From contig NZ_JADBEC010000002.1 in assembly GCF_014873945.1 (NCBI RefSeq), positions 124,001 through 188,000 on the forward strand: a stretch of DNA of 64,000 nt. Reading direction: 5' to 3'. Position 1 is the first letter of the stretch, and each line of letters starts with the position of its first letter. This DNA is from Rhizobium viscosum. GTDB lineage: Bacteria > Pseudomonadota > Alphaproteobacteria > Rhizobiales > Rhizobiaceae. Shown here in pieces: positions 8,918 to 17,517 of the stretch. The position numbers and the translations under genes are program-made. The notes beneath the pieces were generated by a model. That model was not told where the DNA came from, ran no database searches, and worked only from the letters and a program-made list of their open reading frames with translations.

Positions 8918-8949
8918 AAAAAGTGGTCCGGCCATCAAGGCGGACCACT
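8918..8949 (-). terminator. Rho-independent terminator between manC and ugd
   Basis: On the minus strand, AGTGGTCCG pairs with CGGACCACT across a 10-nt loop and is followed directly by a T-run. It lies 20 bp upstream of the ugd start, in the leader of ugd. It would end or attenuate transcription coming from manB-manC. Confidence 0.8.
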
Positions 8950-9002
8950 ATCCGTGTTACAGGGGCGGAGAACCAAGTTCAATACCGCCAAAAAGCTTAG
9001 GC

Positions 9003-10430
9003 TCAGGTTCTGCCGAACTCGTCAACGATACGGATGATATCGTCTTCGCCGAGATAGGAGCCTGTCTGAACTTCGATGAGTTCCAGCAGAATCTTGCCGG
9101 GATTTGCGAGGCGATGGACCTCACCGAGCGGGATATAGACCGACTCGTTTTCGCGCAGCATCTGCACATTGTCGCCGATCGTAACTTCGGCGGTTCCCTT
9201 CACCACGATCCAGTGCTCGGAGCGATGATGGTGCTTCTGCAGCGACAGCTTCTTGCCGGGCGTTACGAAGATACGCTTCACCTGGAACCGATCGCCATTG
9301 AAGATGGAGGTGTAGCCGCCCCACGGACGATAGGACGTGGGGTGCGTCTCGGTCAGCTTCGACGTCTTCTTCTGGCCGGCAAGCAGCTTGACGAGCTTGC
9401 CGACTTCCTGGCTCTCCTTCAACGGTCCGACATAAACAGCATCCTCGCTGGCGATGACGGCGACATCGTCCATGCCTTGGACGGCAAGATGAACGCCATG
9501 GGTCATGACGAGCGAGTTGCGGGTGTTGACAACAGTCGTGTTGGCGGCGGCAATATTGCCGTTTTCATCCTGAACGCCGGTTTTCCATACTGCATCCCAG
9601 CTGCCCATGTCCGACCACCTGAAGGCGGAGGGCACGACCGCCGCCTTGGACGTCTTTTCCATGACAGCATAATCGATGGAGATGTCGGGGCTCTTTGCGA
9701 AGTGTTCGGCATCGAGACGCGTAAAATCGAGATCACGCATCGCTTTGGAAAGTGCCTTTTCCGCTGCTTTCAGCACATCAGGTGCATAATCCTGCATTTC
9801 GGAAAGCAGTTCGGCAACCGGGAACATGAAGATGCCAGAGTTCCAGTAAAAGCCACCTGCAGCCAGCATTTGCTCGGCCTTCTCGCGTGCCGGCTTTTCG
9901 ACGAAGCGCTTGACCTCATGCGCGCCGCTCGGCAGCTGCTTGCCGATCTCAATGTAACCATAACCGGTCGCCGGCTCCGTCGGCGTGATGCCGAAAGTGA
10001 CGAGCTTGCCCTTGAGAGCCGCATCCCGTGCCGTGCGGATGGCGTCGAAATAGGCTTGGTCTGCCAGGATTTCATGATCGGACGCCAGCATCTGGATGAT
10101 AGCTTCCTTGCCGAATTGTTCGGAGGCCAGGCTTGCAGCCGCTGCCACTGCCGCAGCTGTGTTACGGGCTACAGGCTCCAACAATACCGCAGCGAGCGGA
10201 ATATCGAGTTCGCGGGCCTGTTCCGCAACGAGGAAGCGAAAGTCCTCATTCGTCACAACAACAGGGGCTTCGTAAAGCGCCGGATCGGAAACGCGGACCA
10301 AGGTTTCCTGAAACAGCGTCTTGTCCCCAACAAATTGGATGAACTGCTTCGGCGCGGTTGCGCGCGAGAGGGGCCAAAGGCGCGTGCCCTTGCCGCCAGC
10401 CATGATCACGGGGACGATTTTCTGTGTCAT
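9003..10430 (-). CDS. manC: Mannose-1-phosphate guanylyltransferase / mannose-6-phosphate isomerase
   Basis: 475 residues, the normal length of the bifunctional enzyme (noeJ in some rhizobia). The N-terminal nucleotidyltransferase has MAGGKGTRLWPLSR and RFVEKPAREK; it makes GDP-mannose from GTP and mannose 1-phosphate. The C-terminal cupin of the isomerase starts near PWGGYTSI and has KLSLQKHHHRSEHWIVV with metal-binding His. The start ATG 10430 is preceded by GGAAGAG. It follows manB by 47 bp and is probably co-transcribed. GDP-mannose would feed the AlgD-like enzyme and mannosyltransferases for surface polymers. Confidence 0.95.
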   Translation of the reverse strand: MTQKIVPVIMAGGKGTRLWPLSRATAPKQFIQFVGDKTLFQETLVRVSDPALYEAPVVVTNEDFRFLVAEQARELDIPLAAVLLEPVARNTAAAVAAAASLASEQFGKEAIIQMLASDHEILADQAYFDAIRTARDAALKGKLVTFGITPTEPATGYGYIEIGKQLPSGAHEVKRFVEKPAREKAEQMLAAGGFYWNSGIFMFPVAELLSEMQDYAPDVLKAAEKALSKAMRDLDFTRLDAEHFAKSPDISIDYAVMEKTSKAAVVPSAFRWSDMGSWDAVWKTGVQDENGNIAAANTTVVNTRNSLVMTHGVHLAVQGMDDVAVIASEDAVYVGPLKESQEVGKLVKLLAGQKKTSKLTETHPTSYRPWGGYTSIFNGDRFQVKRIFVTPGKKLSLQKHHHRSEHWIVVKGTAEVTIGDNVQMLRENESVYIPLGEVHRLANPGKILLELIEVQTGSYLGEDDIIRIVDEFGRT

Positions 10431-10477
10431 CGGATACTCTTCCTTGAAATGAACGGCCAGGTTTGTCGCATGGTTGG

Positions 10478-11902
10478 TTACCGGGCTTCTGCCCAGCGCT
10501 TAATTCGGGTCAATCCCGCATTCAAAAGTTCTAAGGCGGCGGCCTCTCCTTCGGCTTCCACGTAGCAGCGCATTTCCGGCGCATTGCCGGACGGACGAAA
10601 ATGAATGATACGGCCATCGCGCAACGTCACGCGCAAGCCGTCAATATCGCTTTTCGAACCGACCTCGCCAATAGGCCGCAGGAATTCTGTGAGATTGGCG
10701 TCGGATCCACGCAGGTAGGTCATCAAGGCTGCGCTCGTTTCGACCGGGAAATTCTCAAGACGGTCGGCCGCCGCAAAGGGCAGTTTATATGAGGCCGCAA
10801 CGATCGAAAGCGGCTCCTTGCGGATTGCGGCGAGTGAAAGCGTTGCCAGCATCGGCAAGAAGCAATCGCGCGTGGGCAGTGCTCGCACGCTGCGGCCGTT
10901 GATATCGAAGGGCGTTGCCGTCAGGAGCCCACCATTCGCCTCGAAGCCCATCACGAGATCCTTGCCTGCGGCAACGGCCTCTTCCATGCCCGCGATAACG
11001 TAGGGAGAGCCGACGCGGGTGCGAATGACTCTGAAAGATCCTGCCGCTTCAATTCCTGAATTGGAAGTGACCGGCGTGACGACGGTGCCGGCACCGAGGA
11101 AATTGGCTGATATCAATCCCAGAAGGTCTCCGCGCAATGGCGTCCCGGTTTCGTCGGCAACCAGCGGACGGTCGCCGTCGCCATCGGTGGAAACAATCGC
11201 ATCAAGGCCATGGGTGGAGGCCCAGCTCTTTAAAAGGGCGATCGTCTCTTCGGAAACGGCTTCGGTATCGACGGGAATGAAGGTTTCGGACCGACCAAGG
11301 GCGACGACCTCGGCGCCATAATGGGCGAGAATATCGACCATCAGGTCACGGGCGACCGTGCTGTGCTGATAGATGCCGATCTTCATACCTAGAAATGCGC
11401 TTGTCGGCAGGAGAGCAGCATTGCGCTCAAAGAAGAGCTGCAAGCACGGGGCAGAGTGATCTTCCATTGCAGCCGGTGCGCTCACCACAGCCTCGCCGGA
11501 AGCTTCGATTTCGGCGGCAAAGTGCGTAATAGCGGCTTCGTCCGTCTTGTCGATCTCGCCGTCGGGACGGTAGAATTTGATGCCGTTGCGGTCCGCCGGG
11601 ATATGCGAACCCGTTATCATCAGGCAAGCGGCCTTTCTTTCCAGGCCATAAAGCGCAAGCGCCGGTGTCGGGACGGTGCCGCAGTCGAGAACTTTGAAGC
11701 CGAGACTCGCAAGGGCGCCGGCGCAGTTGCCGGCAATCTCCGGGCTGGACTCCCGAAAATCACGGCCAATCAGGATGACATCGCCCTTCGCAGCTTTGTT
11801 GCTCTGCAGCAAATATTTGCCGAAGGCCACGGCATAAAGCGCCGATGCGCGTCCCGTGAGATCCACCGAGAGGCCGCGAAGGCCGCTTGTCCCAAACTTC
11901 AT
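10478..11902 (-). CDS. manB: Phosphomannomutase
   Basis: 474 residues of the alpha-D-phosphohexomutase family (noeK in some rhizobia), converting mannose 6-phosphate to mannose 1-phosphate. The four family loops are visible: KFGTSGLRG at the start; the phospho-serine loop MITGSHIPADRNGIKF; the metal loop STDGDGDRPLV; the sugar loop GFEANGG. The phosphate loop RPSGNAPEMRCY is near the C-terminus. The phospho-serine loop reads TGSHIP rather than the common TASHNP, a variant known within the family. Start chosen as ATG 11902, preceded by GAGGG; a GTG three codons upstream is possible. First gene of the manB-manC unit. Confidence 0.93.
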   Translation of the reverse strand: MKFGTSGLRGLSVDLTGRASALYAVAFGKYLLQSNKAAKGDVILIGRDFRESSPEIAGNCAGALASLGFKVLDCGTVPTPALALYGLERKAACLMITGSHIPADRNGIKFYRPDGEIDKTDEAAITHFAAEIEASGEAVVSAPAAMEDHSAPCLQLFFERNAALLPTSAFLGMKIGIYQHSTVARDLMVDILAHYGAEVVALGRSETFIPVDTEAVSEETIALLKSWASTHGLDAIVSTDGDGDRPLVADETGTPLRGDLLGLISANFLGAGTVVTPVTSNSGIEAAGSFRVIRTRVGSPYVIAGMEEAVAAGKDLVMGFEANGGLLTATPFDINGRSVRALPTRDCFLPMLATLSLAAIRKEPLSIVAASYKLPFAAADRLENFPVETSAALMTYLRGSDANLTEFLRPIGEVGSKSDIDGLRVTLRDGRIIHFRPSGNAPEMRCYVEAEGEAAALELLNAGLTRIKRWAEAR

Positions 11903-12202
11903 ACGAAACACCCTCGCGCTGTGAGCAACCGATTTCTACTGTGCTGATTTGCTTAGGTAAACAGCAAAATTAGGGCATAGTTAAAACGGCAGACGGCATA
12001 GCAAAGTATTGCCATCATTTGCGTATCGTTACCAGCACTTTTGGTAATGGTAGAGAATTTCCAATTTATGACAGCCGGAACACTCTTCGCATCTGCGAGA
12101 TGGCGAGGCATAGCGGCCGCAACCGTCGCGTATTGTGGCCCTGCATAATTTTGCTAGAACGGCTTCCGTACATAGGCTGCACCGATCCGAGAGGTTTGCG
12201 TC
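11903..12202. other. Divergent promoter region manB / ung
   Basis: 300 bp without a gene, AT-rich in the manB-proximal part. It probably holds the promoters of manB (minus) and ung (plus); the ung ribosome site GAGAGG is near 12190. No clear operator seen. Confidence 0.45.
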
Positions 12203-12895
12203 GTGAACGACACATCAGTCACACTTGAAGAGAGTTGGAAAGCGGCGCTCGCCGGCGAGTTTGCAAGTCCCTACATGCAGCAGCTCAAGATCTTTCTCGT
12301 GGAGCAGAAGCAGCTTGGCAGACGAATTTTCCCGAAGGGCGGGGAGTATTTTCGCGCTCTGGATCTGACGCCGCTTGCGAAAGTTAAGGTCGTGATTCTC
12401 GGACAGGATCCCTATCATGGCATCGGCCAAGCTCACGGGCTCTGCTTCAGCGTCCGCCCCGGCGTGCGTATTCCGCCGTCGCTCGTCAACATTTACAAGG
12501 AGATGGAGACGGATCTGGGAATTTCGCCAGCACGGCACGGCTTCCTGGAACATTGGGCACAACAGGGCGTGCTTCTCCTCAACAGCGTGCTGACGGTGGA
12601 GGAATCTCAGGCCGCCTCGCATCAGGGCAAAGGCTGGGAGCGGTTTACCGATGCCGTGATTCGCAATGTGAACGACGAATGCGAAGCCGTCGTTTTCATG
12701 CTCTGGGGCTCCTATGCTCAAAAGAAGGCGGCCTTTGTCGATGCAAGGCGGCATCTGGTGCTGAAGGCGCCACATCCGTCGCCGCTTTCGGCCCATAACG
12801 GTTTTTTCGGATCCCGGCATTTCTCCAAGGCAAACGCGTTTTTGCAATCGCATGGCCGTGAACCTATTGATTGGCGGCTTCCCGTCAATCCTTGA
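12203..12895 (+). CDS. ung: Uracil-DNA glycosylase (family 1)
   Basis: 230 residues. It removes uracil from DNA by cleaving the N-glycosidic bond, the first step of base-excision repair. The water-activating motif GQDPYHGIGQAHGLCFSV and the leucine-loop motif HPSPLSAHNGFFG are both intact, and LLLNSVLTVE is also typical. The start is GTG 12203 after GAGAGG. It stands alone between the polysaccharide precursor genes and the dioxygenase pair. It is followed at 12903-12934 by a 9-bp inverted repeat without a T-run. Confidence 0.97.
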   Translation: MNDTSVTLEESWKAALAGEFASPYMQQLKIFLVEQKQLGRRIFPKGGEYFRALDLTPLAKVKVVILGQDPYHGIGQAHGLCFSVRPGVRIPPSLVNIYKEMETDLGISPARHGFLEHWAQQGVLLLNSVLTVEESQAASHQGKGWERFTDAVIRNVNDECEAVVFMLWGSYAQKKAAFVDARRHLVLKAPHPSPLSAHNGFFGSRHFSKANAFLQSHGREPIDWRLPVNP

Positions 12896-12902
12896 ACGCT
12901 GT

Positions 12903-12934
12903 CGCATTGTCGTTCACAAAACAGAGACAATGCG
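12903..12934 (+). other. Inverted repeat after ung
   Basis: CGCATTGTC pairs with GACAATGCG across a 14-nt loop, 8 bp after the ung stop. Without a T-run it is not a canonical terminator; it may stabilise the mRNA 3' end or be an operator for the next gene. Confidence 0.4.
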
Positions 12935-13024
12935 TGTCGGCTTGCCGGACTATGAGAACCGGCTCGAAAAGCTCATCTATGACCCATCGAAAGCCCGCCT
13001 GATGCGGGCAGAAAGAGGTCTCAA

Positions 13025-13957
13025 ATGCTCGATCAAATCAAGGGTCTGCACCACGTTACATCGATGGCGGAGGACGCCCGGACCAACAACCAGTTCTTCA
13101 CCAATGCGCTGGGCCTGCGCCGCGTCAAGAAGACCGTCAATTTCGACGCTCCCGACGTCTATCACCTCTACTATGGTGACGAAACCGGCTCCCCGGGCAC
13201 GATCATGACCTATTTCCCGTTCCCGAAGATGGCGCAAGGGCGTCCGGGCACAGGTGAAGTCGGCACCACGGTCTACTCGGTTCCGCAGGGCTCGCTCGGC
13301 TTCTGGAGTGATCGCCTGACGAAGCTCAATGTCACCGGCCTGAAGGCGGAAGAATCGTTTGGTGAAAAGCGCCTGAATTTTGCTGGTCCCGACGGCGACG
13401 GCTTCGCGCTCGTCGAGGTCAAGGACGATACCCGCGCTCCCTGGACGCATGGCGGTGTCAGTGAGGATCATGCCATCCGAGGGTTCCACTCCGTTGCCAT
13501 GCGGCTGAGAGATGACGGCGCCACGGCCGAACTTCTGAAGTTCATGGGTTATGAGGTTCAGGAAGAGCGTGACGGCGTCAAGCGTCTCATCATTCCCGGC
13601 GGCAACGGCGCGCATCTCGTCGATCTCGAAACCATGCCCAACATTGCCCGTGCGCTCCCAGGCGCCGGTTCCGTCCACCATGTCGCTTTCGCCGTCGAGA
13701 ATCGCGAGAAACAGCTCGAGGTGCGCAAGGCCTTGATGGACACAGGCTATCAGGTCACCCCGGTCATCGACCGCGATTACTTCTGGGCAATCTATTTCCG
13801 CACGCCTGGCGGCGTGTTGTTCGAGATCGCTACCAACGAACCCGGCTTCGATCGCGATGAGGATACGGCTCATCTCGGCGAAGCATTGAAGCTGCCGCAG
13901 CAGCATGCCCATCTGCGTGCTCTCATCGAGCAGCACCTGCAGCCGCTCGAAGCCTAA
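13025..13957 (+). CDS. VOC-family ring-cleaving dioxygenase (MhqO-like)
   Basis: 310 residues with two vicinal-oxygen-chelate modules. The first starts IKGLHHVTSMAEDA, the second starts near residue 150 with IRGFHSVAMRL, and a later strand is SVHHVAFAVENR. The metal-binding glutamate is probably in GGVLFEIATNEPGF. Length and motifs fit the glyoxalase-like dioxygenases of the MhqO type, which open hydroquinone or catechol-like rings. It is followed after 14 bp by an esterase-like hydrolase, the same partner as in Firmicute quinone-detoxification systems. Substrate is inferred from that pairing. No MarR-type regulator gene lies beside it. Confidence 0.82.
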   Translation: MLDQIKGLHHVTSMAEDARTNNQFFTNALGLRRVKKTVNFDAPDVYHLYYGDETGSPGTIMTYFPFPKMAQGRPGTGEVGTTVYSVPQGSLGFWSDRLTKLNVTGLKAEESFGEKRLNFAGPDGDGFALVEVKDDTRAPWTHGGVSEDHAIRGFHSVAMRLRDDGATAELLKFMGYEVQEERDGVKRLIIPGGNGAHLVDLETMPNIARALPGAGSVHHVAFAVENREKQLEVRKALMDTGYQVTPVIDRDYFWAIYFRTPGGVLFEIATNEPGFDRDEDTAHLGEALKLPQQHAHLRALIEQHLQPLEA

Positions 13958-13971
13958 GCGGAGGTAAGACG

Positions 13972-14580
13972 ATGACGAACAACGGCTATGTGCACCGGCT
14001 GCATGCCGGTGCACCCGGAAAGCCCATCCTTTTCGTGTTTCACGGGACGGGTGGCGACGAGAACCAGTTCTTCGATTTCGGCAGGCGGTTGCTACCGGAG
14101 GCAACGATCGTTTCGCCGCGCGGCGATGTTTCCGAATATGGGGCGGCGCGCTTTTTCAAGCGAACCGGTGAGGGGGTCTATGACATGGCTGACCTTGCTC
14201 GGGCGACGGATAAGATGAGTGGTTACGTCCAGGATCTGGCGTCGGCACATGGCGCATCCAGAATTCTCGGGTTAGGATTTTCAAACGGCGCCAACATTCT
14301 GGCGAACTTGCTTATCGAGAAGGGCCTGTTCGACGCGGCAGCTCTGCTCCATCCGCTCATCCCTTTCCGGCCGCATGCCAATCCAGATCTCAGCGGCCGC
14401 AGGATATTGATTACGGCGGGCCAGCGCGATCCAATCTCGCCCGTCGCGCTAACCGAAGCACTTTCCGCCTATTTCGAGGGGCAGAAGGCACAGGTGCAGA
14501 CGGAATGGCACTCCGGCGGGCATGACATCCGGCCGAATGAGATCGAGGCCATCGGCAGGTTCTTTTCGGAACCGATGTGA
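13972..14580 (+). CDS. Alpha/beta hydrolase, phospholipase/carboxylesterase type (MhqD-like)
   Basis: 202 residues. The nucleophile elbow is GLGFSNGAN; the oxyanion strand is FVFHGTGGDENQFF; the catalytic Asp is in AGQRDPISPV and the His in SGGHDIRPNE. The fold and order match small cytosolic carboxylesterases. Linked by 14 bp to the dioxygenase upstream, it probably acts on the ring-cleavage product or on related esters. It is followed by a hairpin that terminates the opposite-strand gene. Confidence 0.83.
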   Translation: MTNNGYVHRLHAGAPGKPILFVFHGTGGDENQFFDFGRRLLPEATIVSPRGDVSEYGAARFFKRTGEGVYDMADLARATDKMSGYVQDLASAHGASRILGLGFSNGANILANLLIEKGLFDAAALLHPLIPFRPHANPDLSGRRILITAGQRDPISPVALTEALSAYFEGQKAQVQTEWHSGGHDIRPNEIEAIGRFFSEPM

Positions 14581-14582
14581 CT

Positions 14583-14615
14583 AAAAAAAATTATGCGGCG
14601 AAATTCGCCGCATAA
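14583..14615 (-). terminator. Rho-independent terminator of the Wzc-like gene
   Basis: An 11-bp stem TTATGCGGCGA / TCGCCGCATAA with a 3-nt loop; on the minus strand it is followed by eight T residues. It lies 30 bp after the stop of the co-polymerase gene. For the plus strand the T-run is absent, so it mainly serves the minus strand. Confidence 0.88.
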
Positions 14616-14645
14616 TCCATTTCAGGCTCTGCTCGAAAGGCGTTC

Positions 14646-16940
14646 TTACGATTCGTGATAGTAGGCGGAGTAGCGGTTGTAATAGTACTCGCCGGAACCA
14701 TAGGAACGATAAAGCTTCAGCTTTTCCGTATCGACCTTGTTCAGCACGACACCGATGCACTTTTGCATGAGTTCGGGCTGAACTGCGAAGGTTGTGCGAA
14801 CAACACGCCGCGATGTACGGCCCCATTCAATGACAGCCAGCGAAGCATCGAGCATCGGGCTGATCGCGCGGGCATCGACGACCGGACCAAGCGGAGGCAA
14901 GTCGAGAACGATATAGTCGAAGTGTGCCTTCAGCTCATCCAGCATGTTGGCCATGATGGACGAGGAAAGCAGATCGGAGGAGTGCGGTACACGGCGCTTG
15001 ACGACGGCCGGCAGGAAGGCGAGCCTGGTCTTGCTGTCGAGCAGCAGCACGTCCTTCAGCGGCCTGCCTTCCAGCAATGCTTCCAGAATGCCCTGTTCCG
15101 CATGGCGTCCGATGGCGCGTGTTGCACCCGGGTTGCGAAGGTCGGCGTCGATCAGCAGTGTGCGTGAACCCTGCATTGCAAGGAGCTGCGCAAGGTTGAT
15201 GGCGATGGTCGACTTGCCTTCGCCAGGGAGGCTGGAGATGACGCCGATGACCTTGCTGCGTGAGCTCGGATTTTCCATGTCGACAGCGATCTTCGCGCTA
15301 CGCATCGTTTCGGCGAAGGCCGACAGCGGGTGATTGACCACGTAATTGGTGATCCCGTTGCCGGTTTGCAGCCCGCGGGTCGACTCCACCTCGCTGGCTC
15401 CGTTGGCGGCTTCCTTCGCGTCGACAGCAGGCACATGGCCGATATATTCCAGCGACAATACATCGCGAACCTGATCACCCGTCCGGAAGAAGCGGTCGCG
15501 AAACTCGCGGTAGGCTCCGATGCCACCGCCGAAGAGTGAGCCAAGTACCAGCGCAAGGGCAAGCACCAGGGGCTTTTTCGGTGCGCTGGCGGACGTCGGC
15601 ACCTGCGGTTTGGTAATGATGCGCGCTTCCGTGATGGGGAAGGACTGCTGTTGGGTTGCCTCTTGGTAGCGGGCGAGGAAGGTTTGATAAAGATTCCGAT
15701 ACGTATCGGCGGTGCGTTCGAGTTCACGCAACTGAACTTGCGTTTCGCCTGCGGCGGCCGTCACGCTTGTCGCTTGCGTAACGTTGTCCTGAAGCGATTT
15801 TTCACGTGTTTGCGCAACCTGAAGTTCGCTTTGATAGCTTTCCGCGATTCGATTTAATTCTTCGAACATCAACCGTTGATATTCGGCCATTTCGCTTCGC
15901 AAACGGACTGCTTGAATGTGATCTGGTCCCAAGCGGGCAGATATGTCCGCCTCGACCTTTGATGCCTCGAGATACTTTTTACGCAGGTCGTTGGAAATCG
16001 AATTATCAAGGACGTCGGTTACGATTGCATCCGTACGCTTGTTGTCGATGATTGATTTGACCCGGTCATATTTTGCTTGCGCCTTTGCTGTTTCGGCTTG
16101 CGCGGAGATAAGTTGGGTCGTCAATTCCGAAAGCTGTTGGTCGCTGAGAAGCTGGTATTGGCCGCCAGTGTTGAACAAGCCGTTTGCGGTACGGAATTTC
16201 TGGACTGCAAGATCTGACTCGAGTGCCTTTTGTCGCAGTTCGTCTATGCGTTCCTGAAGCCAATTACTCGCGCGTCGTGTCGCTTCGTATTTCGAGTTCA
16301 GCTTATCCACGAGGTAGGCATCAGCAATTGAGCCTGCAATCTTGGCCGCCAAATCTGGCGAGGTCGAGGTGTAACTTACCGAAAGAGCATAGGTGCGACC
16401 GATACGTTCGACGTCCATATTGTCGGTAAGCTTTTGCGCCGCGTCACGCCGCTTGGAATCGACATCATCGGCGTCCTCGCTTGCAAACCAACTGCGGAAC
16501 TTGAGCAGTGAACGAAGCATGCTGATCGGCGAGTTATCCGGCGAGGTAAATTCCGGGTTATCCAGCAGCTTCAACTTGTCGATAACTGCCGAGCTTATTG
16601 TGTCGGAGTTGAAAAGCTCGACTTCGCTCAACACAGACGAGTCATCCTCCACTGGGACGCCAGCGTTGGAAAGTTGGCTCAGGAGTTCGCTATTGCCGCG
16701 GTCGATGAGCACGCTTGATGAAGCAGTATATTTCGGAACTGCGGTTACAATGTAGATAATTCCCAATACGAGAAACAGAAATGCAGAGATTGCAACAGGA
16801 CGCCATTGACGTGCCGCGATCGCTATCAACTTTTCAACATCGATAGCGTCCCGCGATTCAGAGTGCTCCCACTCTTCGTTCGCATGTTCCGTGACCTTAT
16901 CTGGTGAAAGCAATCCGAGGCCTCCGTTGAGTTGAGTCAT
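14646..16940 (-). CDS. Polysaccharide co-polymerase / tyrosine autokinase (Wzc/ExoP type)
   Basis: About 764 residues. The N-terminal Wzz domain has a membrane segment at about residues 48-68 (AISAFLFLVLGIIYIVTAV), a long coiled periplasmic region rich in Q/E/A, then a second membrane segment near 505-525 preceded by the proline-rich PTSASAPKKP. The cytoplasmic BY-kinase domain has Walker A SLPGEGKST (about 571-579), Walker A' LLIDADLRN and Walker B YIVLDLPPLG. The tail has eight tyrosines in the last 21 residues, the usual autophosphorylation cluster. It controls chain length and export of the polymer with Wza and Wzy partners. The start is taken as MTQLNGG; 30 further upstream in-frame residues look non-coding. 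Confidence 0.93.
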   Translation of the reverse strand: MTQLNGGLGLLSPDKVTEHANEEWEHSESRDAIDVEKLIAIAARQWRPVAISAFLFLVLGIIYIVTAVPKYTASSSVLIDRGNSELLSQLSNAGVPVEDDSSVLSEVELFNSDTISSAVIDKLKLLDNPEFTSPDNSPISMLRSLLKFRSWFASEDADDVDSKRRDAAQKLTDNMDVERIGRTYALSVSYTSTSPDLAAKIAGSIADAYLVDKLNSKYEATRRASNWLQERIDELRQKALESDLAVQKFRTANGLFNTGGQYQLLSDQQLSELTTQLISAQAETAKAQAKYDRVKSIIDNKRTDAIVTDVLDNSISNDLRKKYLEASKVEADISARLGPDHIQAVRLRSEMAEYQRLMFEELNRIAESYQSELQVAQTREKSLQDNVTQATSVTAAAGETQVQLRELERTADTYRNLYQTFLARYQEATQQQSFPITEARIITKPQVPTSASAPKKPLVLALALVLGSLFGGGIGAYREFRDRFFRTGDQVRDVLSLEYIGHVPAVDAKEAANGASEVESTRGLQTGNGITNYVVNHPLSAFAETMRSAKIAVDMENPSSRSKVIGVISSLPGEGKSTIAINLAQLLAMQGSRTLLIDADLRNPGATRAIGRHAEQGILEALLEGRPLKDVLLLDSKTRLAFLPAVVKRRVPHSSDLLSSSIMANMLDELKAHFDYIVLDLPPLGPVVDARAISPMLDASLAVIEWGRTSRRVVRTTFAVQPELMQKCIGVVLNKVDTEKLKLYRSYGSGEYYYNRYSAYYHES

Positions 16941-17517
16941 ATCGGTGAAAGGTCTGTAGGTGCACTTAATCAAATGCTTCCAGGAAGCCAATCGAAAGTG
17001 GGCGCACGCTACATGAAGGAGTAGTGTCAATCAATGTTTAAGCTCGAGCCGAGACAAAGCGCCCGGCTTCAATACCGTCAACTCGCATCAGGCCGCATTG
17101 ACACCGTGTCTTCGCGGCTGCGATTTCTAATGACTATCTTAGCATTCGGCAACGCCACTGTGACACCCCAACTTGCCTGAATTTTGTGAGAGGAATTTAG
17201 CTTTTTCTCACAGTCTGTGCGTAGGATAGGCGTGTATTGATGGTCGGGCAGCGGATCCTATATCAATGAAAGCCTGTACTCATCAGTAATTTTTGGGAAA
17301 TATTTGGATATATAGAGACAATACGCAAGACAGTGGTAGTTATTGATAGTATTTTTCGATGAATCATAGCTAATTATTCATATTGACTGCAAAATATATT
17401 TTAACTTTGTGTTAATTTATATCTGCCGTCTGCGAAAGTTGTGAGGTTGTTTTATGCGCGCTATAGGCTCCAACTGACGCGCATAGTACGGCACGAGGCC
17501 TTGAGGATCAAAATAGA
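16941..17517. other. AT-rich divergent promoter region
   Basis: 577 bp between the co-polymerase (minus) and the phosphatase (plus). The part near the phosphatase, 17270-17440, is strongly AT-rich. TGTGAGA (17185-17191) and TCTCACA (17206-17212) form an inverted repeat that could be an operator or stem. No gene seen. Confidence 0.5.

Noticed and set aside
9114..10565. 483-residue plus-strand open frame
   Set aside because: Antisense of manC; no domain pattern.
12977..14104. 375-residue minus-strand open frame
   Set aside because: Antisense of the VOC dioxygenase and hydrolase pair, which carry clear family motifs.
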